Below are positions 1 through 12,232 of a DNA stretch of 64,000 nucleotides, in pieces. The first letter of the stretch is position 1, and each line of letters begins with the position of its first letter. The notes beneath the pieces were generated by a model. That model worked only from the letters and a program-made list of their open reading frames with translations, was not told the origin of the DNA and made no database searches. The stretch spans positions 152,344-216,343 of the forward strand of contig CAJJDN010000055.1 in NCBI GenBank assembly GCA_905182985.1. Direction: 5' to 3'. Position numbers and translations under genes: made by a program. The stretch comes from Paramecium sonneborni. Lineage: Eukaryota > Ciliophora > Oligohymenophorea > Peniculida > Parameciidae.

Positions 1-936
1 TAAATTATCTAACTAAAGATTACCTCTTTTATGTAATTTTGGAAAATTATGCTTAAATGGATATTTGTTTATAAATATTTTATTTGATTAGTTAAAATTA
101 ACTATTTTTTATATATTCTGCTAAAACTGGTTCATCTTATTGCTTCTGGATAAATGGCTTTAAAATAACTCTCTACAAAAATAATTTTGGTACATTACAT
201 ATAACATTTTCTTAAATGTGAGAATCAATAAATTCTTTTAAAAGAATTTAATTAAACAAAAATTGTTTCTTTAATTAATGAAGTTTAAATTACCAAAAAA
301 AGAGTTGATTTTAAATTTATAACGAATCCATTTTTTACAGAAAGATAATTTTTTTTAAGTTTAAATTTTCAGTATTGAAATTAAACTAAATTGCTTTAAA
401 CTGTTTTTAATGGTTTTAGAGTGATATAAATTTAATTATTCGGAATAGATAATAAAAAATTAAACAATTATATGTAAAATAAATATAAAATGTTTAATTA
501 AATAAATGTTATATTTAATATATTTCTATACACTATAAATTATATTTATTGAATGGAATTTTCGTTTATTATCATCATTTCTTAATTTTTCTAAATGCTT
601 TTAACAAAGTTTGTAATGTACTTAGATGCATATTTGATTTATAAAGAATTTAAAAAGATTAATTAAAGAAACAATTTTTGTTTAATTAAATTCTTTTAAA
701 AGAATTTATTGATTCTCACATTTAAGAAAATGTTATATGTAATGTACCAAAATTATTTTTGTAGAGAGTTATTTTAAAGCCATTTATCCAGAAGCAATAA
801 GATGAACCAGTTTTAGCAGAATATATAAAAAATAGTTAATTTTAACTAATCAAATAAAATATTTATAAACAAATATCCATTTAAGCATAATTTTCCAAAA
901 TTACATAAAAGAGGTAATCTTTAGTTAGATAATTTA
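1..936. repeat. Perfect 279-bp inverted repeat with 378-bp centre
   Basis: Bases 1-279 are the reverse complement of 658-936; read base by base I found no mismatch. The centre (280-657) is AT-rich with no protein-like reading frame. The left arm begins at the first base of the window, so it may extend further upstream. No Paramecium telomere repeat (G3-4T2-3) is visible. It could be a true palindrome near a macronuclear chromosome end, or a chimeric join at a scaffold end. No gene is seen here. Confidence 0.9.
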
Positions 937-1027
937 GCAATCTGAAATATATGATATGAATAAATATTAATATAATTAGAAACATTTATTTTAATTGAAA
1001 TCTTTTTATGATAAGTAGAAATTAAAT

Positions 1028-4000
1028 ATGATGAAATTTATGATTTTAGTGTTATACACTCTCATCGTTGTTATTGATTCTTGCTCTAAAATAGTGAGTA
1101 AAAAATTTTATATCACTTCAACTGTCAATGAAGTGATTAAAATTCCACTAAAGTAGCTCTTTATTGACACAAATTTTGATTCCATAACTATAACCCCTAA
1201 AACAAATGAGATTTAAGTTGCTGGTCCTTTATAATTGTTGGAATAGTTTGATATTGATGGATTGTCAAATACTTAAACAATATCCTTCAAAATGTAAAAA
1301 TCCACAAAAAGTCGAAATCCAATCCATATGATGACAATCTTACGTAAGAGTGAAGAATAGTATTATTTTGGATTAAATTCTAATCTATACTCTACTATAC
1401 CCCTAATTGAAGTGATACAACCAACTTTTCAAAAGGAAAAATAGTGTTTTGACATTGCCTAGATAGATATTTTAATAATTACAGAATGTAATGATGAATA
1501 AGAAGATTTTTTCAGTATTTACTCTATTGCAACTGGCTTATTTACCTATCTACCTATAAGTAAGTTTAACTAAGGCCTTCGAAAATTAGACTTAATTGAC
1601 AATTACCTTTTCAGAGGAACAGAGGATAAATTAGAAGTTTACTCATAATAAGATGGATTAATTTAACATCTAAGTACTCTTGATTCACAAAAAATGTAAT
1701 AATTGCTACAGAAAGAATCCTTTTAATTACAAATAATTAATTTTTAGACACATACTGATATGTAAGTAAGTTTGTTAAATAAATCAGGTGAGATAATTTT
1801 AATTAAATTTAATAATAATTTATGGGAATTAATTTCCTACATTCAAACCTAAATATCTGATGGATATGGCTACGATTACGATATATATACAAATGCCTAT
1901 GTGATCTATTCACAAACAGAACTTTATTTTAAATCTTAAAATAATTAGCAATTTACAATACCTTTAACTCTAAATTCTTAATCACAAGTGTATTTATAAA
2001 AGGACTGGATTATTTTATTCGAGGATCAAAGCATAATACTTTATTCATAAAAATTAGAAAAAATTTACACCTATCAATTAGAGGATTCATAGTTTTATAT
2101 TTCAACCAATCCATATTAAAATGGATTCTTATTGATAAGCAATACATAATTTAAGCATTTTGTGATTAATAATGAATAATCATTATAATTTTCTTCACTC
2201 AATATTCCTATTATGGATGATTATTCTAGTGTAATTGTAAGTTAGAATTCCACTTGTAAAGTAAAAGTATTTTATAAAGTTGTAGAAATTCAATCTAAAA
2301 ACATATTTTATTAGTAAGAATCTTCTGGATTAATCTCTGATAGCATTAATTTAGATGATCCTTAAGTTAAATTTCTACCTGTATTTTAGGGATCAAATCT
2401 ATAATATCATTTTTAACCTAATAACATTATTGATCTAAATGTTGAAAAGTTAAAGCATTTTAAAATAGATGAAGTTTTAGAAACTTAGGAGATAATTTAT
2501 AGGAAAATATTTTCACAAATTAATTCATCTCTTGTCTAATTGATATAATAAGAAAAAAATTTATAATTGAGTGGATACATTTGTTAATAAAATAATGATA
2601 CTAATCTAACTTGTTAAAGGAATTTCAAAAGTAAAGCATTTTAAAAATTAACGAATTCTGAAAACGAAATTTGGTGGATCAATAAAGACTCTTTATTCCT
2701 AGCCATCTAAAAATTCTATTCTGTTATAATTTATTGCATTTAATCTGAAGCATAATAATTTGAAGAACTAATAGAATTAACCTAAGATGAGAAAGTTTAA
2801 AAAATTGTTACTGATGGACTTCACTTATTTATATAGACAGAGAAATCTATTCTAATTTATAAGATAAGCAGATAAAATAAAGCAAAATATATCACTAAAA
2901 TTTAGGAAGTAGGATAAATTTATTCCTCGACTGCTCAAAATGATTTACTTTTTGTTGAAACTGATGATACTCTTTATATATATTCAATAGAATATGAAAA
3001 AATCACTTTAATATGGTTTACTGAGATTAGAAATGATTTTGTTGAGAGAAATTTACTTATTTCTTCAACTCATTTTGTTAGATTCATTCGAATGAAAAAT
3101 GAAGAATTTTATAGTGCTGATGTATATAATATAGAAAACTTAAATAACATTTACTTTGAGAAGAAATTAGATTTGGATGGTCAATATAAATTTGATTTAT
3201 CTTCAATATAAATAAACATTAAGACAAATTTTATATATGTTTTAGCCTAAAAGAATTCAGCTAAATCTCAAGAAATCTAAATTTATAAAATCAGTGAAAT
3301 TTGTTTGAATTCCATGTTTTTAAAAATAGATACTGTTGAAGCTGTTTAATTTTCTACAACCAGTAATTATTTCATCACTACAGAAGTAATTGATAATCAG
3401 TAAATCCTTAAAAATTATTACATAAATGGGGATTACTTTATATAGTTTTAAATTAAATAAGATTATAATTAAATTGAGTATTCCTAAAAAATTAATTTAA
3501 ATTTTTCAGTCACTAACAATGCTTAGATCAAGATTATAGATAATAGTCCAGCATTTATTATTAATAGAGGAATTAAAATGTTTAGAACCCTAGAATCAGT
3601 AAATTTAACTTATCATTCAGATAAAGTTGAAATTCATTGTTTAAGTTTGAATGAATCATGGTATAGTGGTTAAGCTTTTGAAATAAATTAAATTGATGGA
3701 CTTGATAAATTAAAATATCTTAAAACTCTATTTTAATAGGTAGATATCTTAGAAGTCAGTCCAATAATCAAAGAGTTTAATGATAAAACTATCGTTTAGC
3801 TCTGGACTCATAAAATTATATTATTTTCAAAGTCAGATTTATCTAAGAGTTTTGAATATTAATTGGATGAAACATACACATTTACAAATATATTTTTTAT
3901 TGAAAAAGACCATTTATATGTAGAAGCTTTGATGGATAATTAAGTTTTTTTAAGAGTAATTTAATGTTAAAAATAAATTTGTGAATTATTGAAAGAAAAA

Positions 4001-7000
4001 TTATAATTACAAGATCGACCTGAAAAAGCATATCTTCATTAACAGAATTTTTTTTATATAAAGAATAGACATATCAAAGTTTTTGATATAAATAACTAAC
4101 CTTTAAATGTTTCATAATTTTTATTATTTGATGAATTTTCTGTCAGTGATCAAGCTTTATTTGTAGATATGATTCACATAAAAGATAATTACTATTAATT
4201 TATATCTGCAACCCATTAGGGAAATGTTGAATTTTATACAAAATAAATTTCCAAAACTTAGTCATATAATTTAAGTCAAACCTTTGATATTAATTTTTAT
4301 TTAAAAATGGAGAATCTGTTTTTAAAACCCGATTCTGTTTGTGTTGGATTTTTTTTAACAGAAAGTTAAATTATTTTAATATTTTCTAATACTGCATCAT
4401 ATTCATTTTTGTTTATAAATAATTGTTCTACTGATAATACTTGTTTAGTTTAGCAATTTGAATTATATCGTATTTTTTAATAATTTGGATCTTGGATGAT
4501 ATCTGATTAATATCCAATTGGTTATTACTCAAACGAAATTTTATCTTTAATTTTTAGGGCTGAAACTTATTCAGAACTCTTTATATATGATCTAAAGAAT
4601 TACAAAAAAAATAAAAAGGAACCATACACTATTATTGCTCATTTAACTGCTACTTATAGTCCCAAGAAATAAGGTTTCTATCCTATTTAGTCTTTTGTCT
4701 ATCAATACGATGATTAATTATATCTACTTTCAAATGCAAAAAATAAAAATTCATTATACCTTTATTTGTTAGATCGAACTCCATAGCTTTGTATAAATAG
4801 TAAGGAAGTAAATCAAATAGTCAAATTTGCTTTAAGCAATCCATATTCAACTACATAAATTAGCCTAAAAATTTCCATCAGTGATGATAATCCNAATCAC
4901 TTTAATATGGTTTACTGAGATTAGAAATGATTTTGTTGAGAGAAATTTACTTATTTCTTCAACTCATTTTGTTAGATTCATTCGAATGAAAAATGAAGAA
5001 TTTTATAGTGCTGATGTATATAATATAGAAAACTTAAATAACATTTACTTTGAGAAGAAATTAGATTTGGATGGTCAATATAAATTTGATTTATCTTCAA
5101 TATAAATAAACATTAAGACAAATTTTATATATGTTTTAGCCTAAAAGAATTCAGCTAAATCTCAAGAAATCTAAATTTATAAAATCAGTGAAATTTGTTT
5201 GAATTCCATGTTTTTAAAAATAGATACTGTTGAAGCTGTTTAATTTTCTACAACCAGTAATTATTTCATCACTACAGAAGTAATTGATAATCAGTAAATC
5301 CTTAAAAATTATTACATAAATGGGGATTACTTTATATAGTTTTAAATTAAATAAGATTATAATTAAATTGAGTATTCCTAAAAAATTAATTTAAATTTTT
5401 CAGTCACTAACAATGCTTAGATCAAGATTATAGATAATAGTCCAGCATTTATTATTAATAGAGGAATTAAAATGTTTAGAACCCTAGAATCAGTAAATTT
5501 AACTTATCATTCAGATAAAGTTGAAATTCATTGTTTAAGTTTGAATGAATCATGGTATAGTGGTTAAGCTTTTGAAATAAATTAAATTGATGGACTTGAT
5601 AAATTAAAATATCTTAAAACTCTATTTTAATAGGTAGATATCTTAGAAGTCAGTCCAATAATCAAAGAGTTTAATGATAAAACTATCGTTTAGCTCTGGA
5701 CTCATAAAATTATATTATTTTCAAAGTCAGATTTATCTAAGAGTTTTGAATATTAATTGGATGAAACATACACATTTACAAATATATTTTTTATTGAAAA
5801 AGACCATTTATATGTAGAAGCTTTGATGGATAATTAAGTTTTTTTAAGAGTAATTTAATGTTAAAAATAAATTTGTGAATTATTGAAAGAAAAATTATAA
5901 TTACAAGATCGACCTGAAAAAGCATATCTTCATTAACAGAATTTTTTTTATATAAAGAATAGACATATCAAAGTTTTTGATATAAATAACTAACCTTTAA
6001 ATGTTTCATAATTTTTATTATTTGATGAATTTTCTGTCAGTGATCAAGCTTTATTTGTAGATATGATTCACATAAAAGATAATTACTATTAATTTATATC
6101 TGCAACCCATTAGGGAAATGTTGAATTTTATACAAAATAAATTTCCAAAACTTAGTCATATAATTTAAGTCAAACCTTTGATATTAATTTTTATTTAAAA
6201 ATGGAGAATCTGTTTTTAAAACCCGATTCTGTTTGTGTTGGATTTTTTTTAACAGAAAGTTAAATTATTTTAATATTTTCTAATACTGCATCATATTCAT
6301 TTTTGTTTATAAATAATTGTTCTACTGATAATACTTGTTTAGTTTAGCAATTTGAATTATATCGTATTTTTTAATAATTTGGATCTTGGATGATATCTGA
6401 TTAATATCCAATTGGTTATTACTCAAACGAAATTTTATCTTTAATTTTTAGGGCTGAAACTTATTCAGAACTCTTTATATATGATCTAAAGAATTACAAA
6501 AAAAATAAAAAGGAACCATACACTATTATTGCTCATTTAACTGCTACTTATAGTCCCAAGAAATAAGGTTTCTATCCTATTTAGTCTTTTGTCTATCAAT
6601 ACGATGATTAATTATATCTACTTTCAAATGCAAAAAATAAAAATTCATTATACCTTTATTTGTTAGATCGAACTCCATAGCTTTGTATAAATAGTAAGGA
6701 AGTAAATCAAATAGTCAAATTTGCTTTAAGCAATCCATATTCAACTACATAAATTAGCCTAAAAATTTCCATCAGTGATGATAATCCTAAACCTCCAGAT
6801 CCTCCAACTCCTCCAGATCCTCCAACTCCTCCAGATCCTCCTTCTCCTCCAGATCCTCCTACTCCACCGATTCCTCCAACACCTGACGATGAAGAAAAGA
6901 AAACTTTTCCTTTGTGGGCAATTTTACTTATCATAGGTGGAGTATGCGCACTTGCAGCAATTCTTTTTTGTATTTTTAGATATAAATACAAGAGAAATAT

Positions 7001-7028
7001 TAAAAACCAATAACTTTTGGTAGATTGA
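1028..7028 (+). CDS. Large secreted/type I membrane protein with proline-rich stalk
   Basis: The protein starts MMKFMILVLYTLIVV, a clear signal peptide. A long extracellular part follows with no domain I recognise; it reads like a beta-propeller-type repeat protein, but that is only an impression. Near the C terminus lies a Pro/Asp/Thr stalk (PPDPPTPPDPP repeats, 6792-6884). It is followed by an acidic DDEEKK patch, one transmembrane helix (WAILLIIGGVCALAAIL) and a short basic tail ending at TGA 7026-7028. No intron is seen. The raw span contains the duplicated block 3001-6787 with N at 4894. Removing 1894 bases gives 4107 nt, exactly 1369 codons (1368 residues), so the true gene is one ORF. 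Such signal-stalk-TM proteins are common at the ciliate surface, but no function can be assigned. Confidence 0.85.
3001..6787 (+). repeat. Direct duplicate flanking N at 4894 (assembly overlap)
   Basis: Bases 3001-4893 recur as 4895-6787 (offset 1894) with the single N at 4894 between them. The copies look identical. Copy 1 stops exactly where the repetitive proline-codon tract (6792 onward) begins, a typical place for a contig to break. The offset is 3n+1, so keeping both copies destroys the reading frame of the surrounding gene while collapsing them restores it. Confidence 0.9.
6792..6884 (+). repeat. Proline-rich codon tandem repeat (18-bp unit)
   Basis: About five imperfect 18-bp units of the type CCTCCAGATCCTCCAACT encode PPDPPT repeats in the membrane-proximal stalk of the surface protein. 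The tract is unusually GC-rich for this window. Its antisense reads as Gly-rich, which is a shadow and not a gene. Confidence 0.85.
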
Positions 7029-7189
7029 TTGAACATTAAAATATAAATAAAATTACAAAAATTTCCTCATTTCTGTTTAATTTATATAATAGTACTTAAA
7101 TTTGTATATAAGGGTATTTAATGATAAATTCAAATAATATATTAATTTTATTCATCAATATTTACAAGTACTATTAGTCTTATTCTTTT

Positions 7190-9968
7190 TCAGTATTCCT
7201 CCTAATAATTAAGAAACTAAATAACTTAATGTGTTTTGATAATAGATTTAATTTATAACTTATTTAAAATCACCTCAAGTTAAACAAATTTTATATTTTA
7301 ACTTATCACAGACTCTTTTATAAGTTCAATCTCTTTAACTATTAAGTTTCATAAATGAAAAATATTTGAAGTTTTCGAATTTAGGTTATTGTATTATTTT
7401 TACTGAAATAATCATCAATTTACTAAACTCGGATGCAACAATCAATATTGTAGTTCTTGATGTATCAAATAATTACTAATCAGATCCGTGTCTACATTTA
7501 TACAATAACCAAAGAAAAAAAGAATTTAGCATTATAAACAACATTGTAATTAATTATTTAGTTACATCATTTAGAAGAAAGAAAGGCATTTATTTTAAAT
7601 TATTTGAAATACTATCTTAACCAATCATAATAACTCTCTAATTCTTTAGTAAAGAAAAAAATAATAAAATCTTTTTTCAATAGATTATAAGCATATCATA
7701 AAATTTGTCATTTTAATTACTTTTATCAACTAAGTCTAAGAAGCTTATTAATTTAAATCTTTAAATGAGAATTGTTTATGAATAAAATCATTCAAATGCT
7801 TTTCAGAATATTGTACTGAAGGAAATTTAATTTTTTAACGTTTGACCAATTTAATTGATTAGAATAACCACTTAGATTTATTTTTCGAAAAGATAATTAA
7901 TTATTTTTTAACAATCTTTTCATTTTATCATATGTCTTAGTATCAATAACTAAAGCTTAAGCTAAAACATACGATGTGGAAGAAACAATAAGCAAGAAAA
8001 CTAGATCACAATTATTTAGATTAACTATTTAAATCCAATTAAAATAGAAAATGAATGTCTCTCAGCTTAAAATTATTAGGTGATTGACTATATTACCAAT
8101 TATTTTATAATTTTTTAATTTTTAATCATTTTAAAATATTTCATCAAATTCAAAACTTGCTCCTGGATTAATTTAAATTTTTCTATTTTTAGTTTTATTA
8201 AGGGGATATGATTTGCAACCAAAATATTTTCAAGAATTTATAATCAAATGATTTTGGCAATTTTAAACCATGATTAAGTGATCACACAAATTCAGGCTAA
8301 TCATTTTTTTGATAGGATCATTTCGGTTAGGGAATTAATAACAAAGGAGATATTATAATTTTTAATTTTTTTTATAAAAAATACAATATTTCCCAAGATA
8401 TTTCTAAAAATTTCTCCAATTATCACAAAATCTTTAAACTCAATCACATTATTTAAGTCTAACACTCTGGATATTTCTTTCTCAATAGGTAAATAAAATA
8501 AACAGAATTGATCAATATAAGAAACAAAAATTAGTTATTAAATTGCTGCCATATACACTTTAAATAAATTCAAAAAAATGAATTTAGAGCATTTTCATAA
8601 CAAATGAAGTACTTCTTTTGAATCTTTTGTTTGAGTTCATTAGCNTGTGTTTTGATAATAGATTTAATTTATAACTTATTTAAAATCACCTCAAGTTAAA
8701 CAAATTTTATATTTTAACTTATCACAGACTCTTTTATAAGTTCAATCTCTTTAACTATTAAGTTTCATAAATGAAAAATATTTGAAGTTTTCGAATTTAG
8801 GTTATTGTATTATTTTTACTGAAATAATCATCAATTTACTAAACTCGGATGCAACAATCAATATTGTAGTTCTTGATGTATCAAATAATTACTAATCAGA
8901 TCCGTGTCTACATTTATACAATAACCAAAGAAAAAAAGAATTTAGCATTATAAACAACATTGTAATTAATTATTTAGTTACATCATTTAGAAGAAAGAAA
9001 GGCATTTATTTTAAATTATTTGAAATACTATCTTAACCAATCATAATAACTCTCTAATTCTTTAGTAAAGAAAAAAATAATAAAATCTTTTTTCAATAGA
9101 TTATAAGCATATCATAAAATTTGTCATTTTAATTACTTTTATCAACTAAGTCTAAGAAGCTTATTAATTTAAATCTTTAAATGAGAATTGTTTATGAATA
9201 AAATCATTCAAATGCTTTTCAGAATATTGTACTGAAGGAAATTTAATTTTTTAACGTTTGACCAATTTAATTGATTAGAATAACCACTTAGATTTATTTT
9301 TCGAAAAGATAATTAATTATTTTTTAACAATCTTTTCATTTTATCATATGTCTTAGTATCAATAACTAAAGCTTAAGCTAAAACATACGATGTGGAAGAA
9401 ACAATAAGCAAGAAAACTAGATCACAATTATTTAGATTAACTATTTAAATCCAATTAAAATAGAAAATGAATGTCTCTCAGCTTAAAATTATTAGGTGAT
9501 TGACTATATTACCAATTATTTTATAATTTTTTAATTTTTAATCATTTTAAAATATTTCATCAAATTCAAAACTTGCTCCTGGATTAATTTAAATTTTTCT
9601 ATTTTTAGTTTTATTAAGGGGATATGATTTGCAACCAAAATATTTTCAAGAATTTATAATCAAATGATTTTGGCAATTTTAAACCATGATTAAGTGATCA
9701 CACAAATTCAGGCTAATCATTTTTTTGATAGGATCATTTCGGTTAGGGAATTAATAACAAAGGAGATATTATAATTTTTAATTTTTTTTATAAAAAATAC
9801 AATATTTCCCAAGATATTTCTAAAAATTTCTCCAATTATCACAAAATCTTTAAACTCAATCACATTATTTAAGTCTAACACTCTGGATATTTCTTTCTCA
9901 ATAGGTAAATAAAATAAACAGAATTGATCAATATAAGAAACAAAAATTAGTTATTAAATTGCTGCCAT
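7190..9968 (-). pseudogene. Possible degraded or mis-sequenced gene, function unknown
   Basis: The minus strand gives several protein-like stretches in different frames. The first starts MAAIQQLIFVSYIDQF at 9968 and stays open for 83 codons to a TGA beside a run of seven A; one extra A there would join it to the next open stretch. Others include a stretch near LLKKDFIIFFFTKELESYYD and a C-terminal one ending at TGA 7192-7190. I could not join them with GT...AG introns of normal size. A single stop codon in AT-rich DNA makes open frames of 50-100 codons common by chance, so the call is weak. The raw span also contains the 7230-10060 duplication; collapsed, the gene would be about 1.4 kb. An alternative start lies at 10056. 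Confidence 0.3.
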
Positions 9969-10060
9969 ATACACTTTAAATAAATTCAAAAAAATGAATT
10001 TAGAGCATTTTCATAACAAATGAAGTACTTCTTTTGAATCTTTTGTTTGAGTTCATTAGC
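7230..10060. repeat. Direct duplicate flanking N at 8645 (assembly overlap)
   Basis: 7230-8644 recurs as 8646-10060 (offset 1416) on either side of the N. The copies look identical. This block covers nearly all of the damaged minus-strand gene. Sequence quality near contig ends may explain some of its frame breaks. Confidence 0.9.
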
Positions 10061-10068
10061 AACTAAAA

Positions 10069-12162
10069 TGCATTTAGTAATTACTTTACTAGTTTTCTCT
10101 ATTATTGGATCCTTAGACAATACAGATCATAGTGAAGAGGGCATCAAAAAACAGAAACGTTGCCATCACCAGACAATAGTTGAGAGCTAAAACATCTGCA
10201 TCTTGTTCTGTAAAGAATTAAGAACATAAAGTGTGAATCTATGCATAGCTGATTATCGTAATGATTGTCAATACACTACGAGATACAAAAAGAAATGACG
10301 AAAATATCAAATAAAAAGTGACTATTTTTTGAGATTTCAGCTCTGCTCCAAATATTCCATTACAACAATTAATTATTCTCAAGAAGTGAATGATATCTAA
10401 CAAAACTAAATAATAAAGAATCCCAAAGTTTTCGGGATTCTATTGTAATTCTTCATAATATATAAAAGAGTGATAGGCTTCTATGTTTACTAGTGATATC
10501 ATATTGTATATTGATAATAACTTGAAATATCTGATAATAATACAATTAGAATTGTATTAGCTAGACTAAATAATGTATGCTTGGCTTTCAGTCTTTTATC
10601 TTCCTTCAATATTATTCTAACTAATTCTTTGTGGATTTGCTTTTCATCTCTATCGTGCATTTCAGAGGCAAAAGATACTCCTTAAATTTATCTAATGATC
10701 ATCTGATGTTCATCTTCAATTTTATTCATATATAAATAAATATAAACATTGATTGCAAGGTAATATTCTAATTTTTAAAATTATTCAATATATGCAAAAG
10801 TAAGTTTGTCATCATAATTAAGAGAGGAAATAGATCTGGCACTAAGATATTTCTGTTTCAAGTATACCTATTACAACGTATTTGCTTTGGTATTCTCCTT
10901 ATTTTAATATGATTTACTTCCATTTGCTCTACCTATAGGATTACTGATTATCCAAGAAGTTATTTGTTTGATTTGCCATTCTAAAAGAAATTTAATTTTA
11001 TCACTGCAACATTTACTTCAAATTTTGGCTGGCATTTTTATATTAATTCTGTATTATATCGATCTGTATTACTACATTTTTGTTAATTTATTTGTTGTAT
11101 TTACAACATTCCTTGGAATTAAATGGAGTTGTCAATAAGATTAATAGCATGAATATTCAACTATCTTTAGATATGTAATAAAACGATATTAATTTTTTAG
11201 CTTCAAGGCTTTTATAGCATATCAGTATTAATTGCTTCATTATGTGTAACAATTAAACTGAATCAATTAGTTAATTGGACTTGGTCTTAAACTTTCTGGT
11301 GGTATTGGATGTACTTAAGTGCACTTATTGGAAGTGCTTTCACAATATTAATGATCCTAATTTCTAAATTAATTAATTAATTCTACTACCATAGAATATC
11401 TCTCCATTCAAATGAATGTAAAATATCATTTGTTATATAGATAAAACTTTGTTTTGGTCCTTTTATCTATTTTCGATGACCAGCATCTTATCTGGCATAT
11501 GGATAATTAATACATTCAATCTTCTTGGAATGAATCTACAAATAGAAATTGGGATTATTATTTTTAGCATCATTATTGCATTCAATTTGGTTGTATTTGC
11601 AGGAACTTTAATTATTTTTTAAGATATATCCATATTTTTTACTCAACTTCTAAATGCAGATTTCTAATAAAGGGAACTTCCATCTAGTCCTAAAATGGAT
11701 GAAATCAGAATCAAATAAAATTTAAAATCTCCAATATTTTTAAAAAAATTATCTTCCTCGTATTTTCGTTTAGTAACTTGTTAAGAATTCTTAATGTATG
11801 CTAATACTAATAAAGAAGAACTCTTTACAGAAAGAGCCAATAATTTATCATAAAACATAATTAGAGATGTTAATTAGGAAATCAAAAGAATAAAAAAGTC
11901 AAAGTAGAAAACTGATATAATTCATGAAAGTTAAAAAACTCAAACTGTCAACAATTAATGTATAATATGCTGTGAAAAATAAGCCAATGCAGTATTAATG
12001 AAATGTGGTCATGGTGGAATATGTTTTGAATGTGCTTATGCAAGTGCATAAAAAACTAAGGAGTGCTTTCTATGTAGATAGAAAGTAATTGAAATATATG
12101 AAATTGATTAAAATGAATAAGGCAATTATCTTAAGGTTCATAGTAAAACTAGAATTATTTGA
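10069..12162 (+). CDS. Polytopic membrane RING-finger protein, 5' half broken
   Basis: The start MHLVITLLVFSIIGSLD is a signal peptide. The 3' part (10707-12162) is intact. After removing two clean introns (11175-11200, 26 nt; 11418-11440, 23 nt) it gives 468 residues with about seven hydrophobic helices and a C-terminal RING of the C3HC4 type: CIICCEKQ, MKCGHGGICFEC, CFLCRQ. This architecture fits a membrane-anchored ubiquitin E3 ligase. The 5' part has at least three lesions. There is a TGA near 10297-10299 after which the same frame stays open, a one-base shift near 10480-10500, and a second shift before TGA 10704-10706. No standard intron repairs them. It is either a pseudogene in its first third or poorly assembled. 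The function is inferred from the RING only. Confidence 0.6.
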
Positions 12163-12232
12163 TTCCCTTATTTATATATATATAAATAATGGTTATTATT
12201 TACTTTTTATTAAATCTATTGCTATATTAATT

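Noticed and set aside
1..279. Telomere at the left edge
   Set aside because: No G3-4T2-3 repeat is present; only the inverted repeat is seen.
6707..7036. Minus-strand Gly/Val-rich open frame opposite the proline stalk
   Set aside because: It is the antisense of the PPDPPT codon repeat; the plus frame has a signal peptide, stalk and membrane helix in one continuous gene.
10297..10299. TGA read through as selenocysteine or tryptophan in the RING gene
   Set aside because: Two other frame breaks follow in the same gene and no selenoprotein context is visible; damage or error is simpler.
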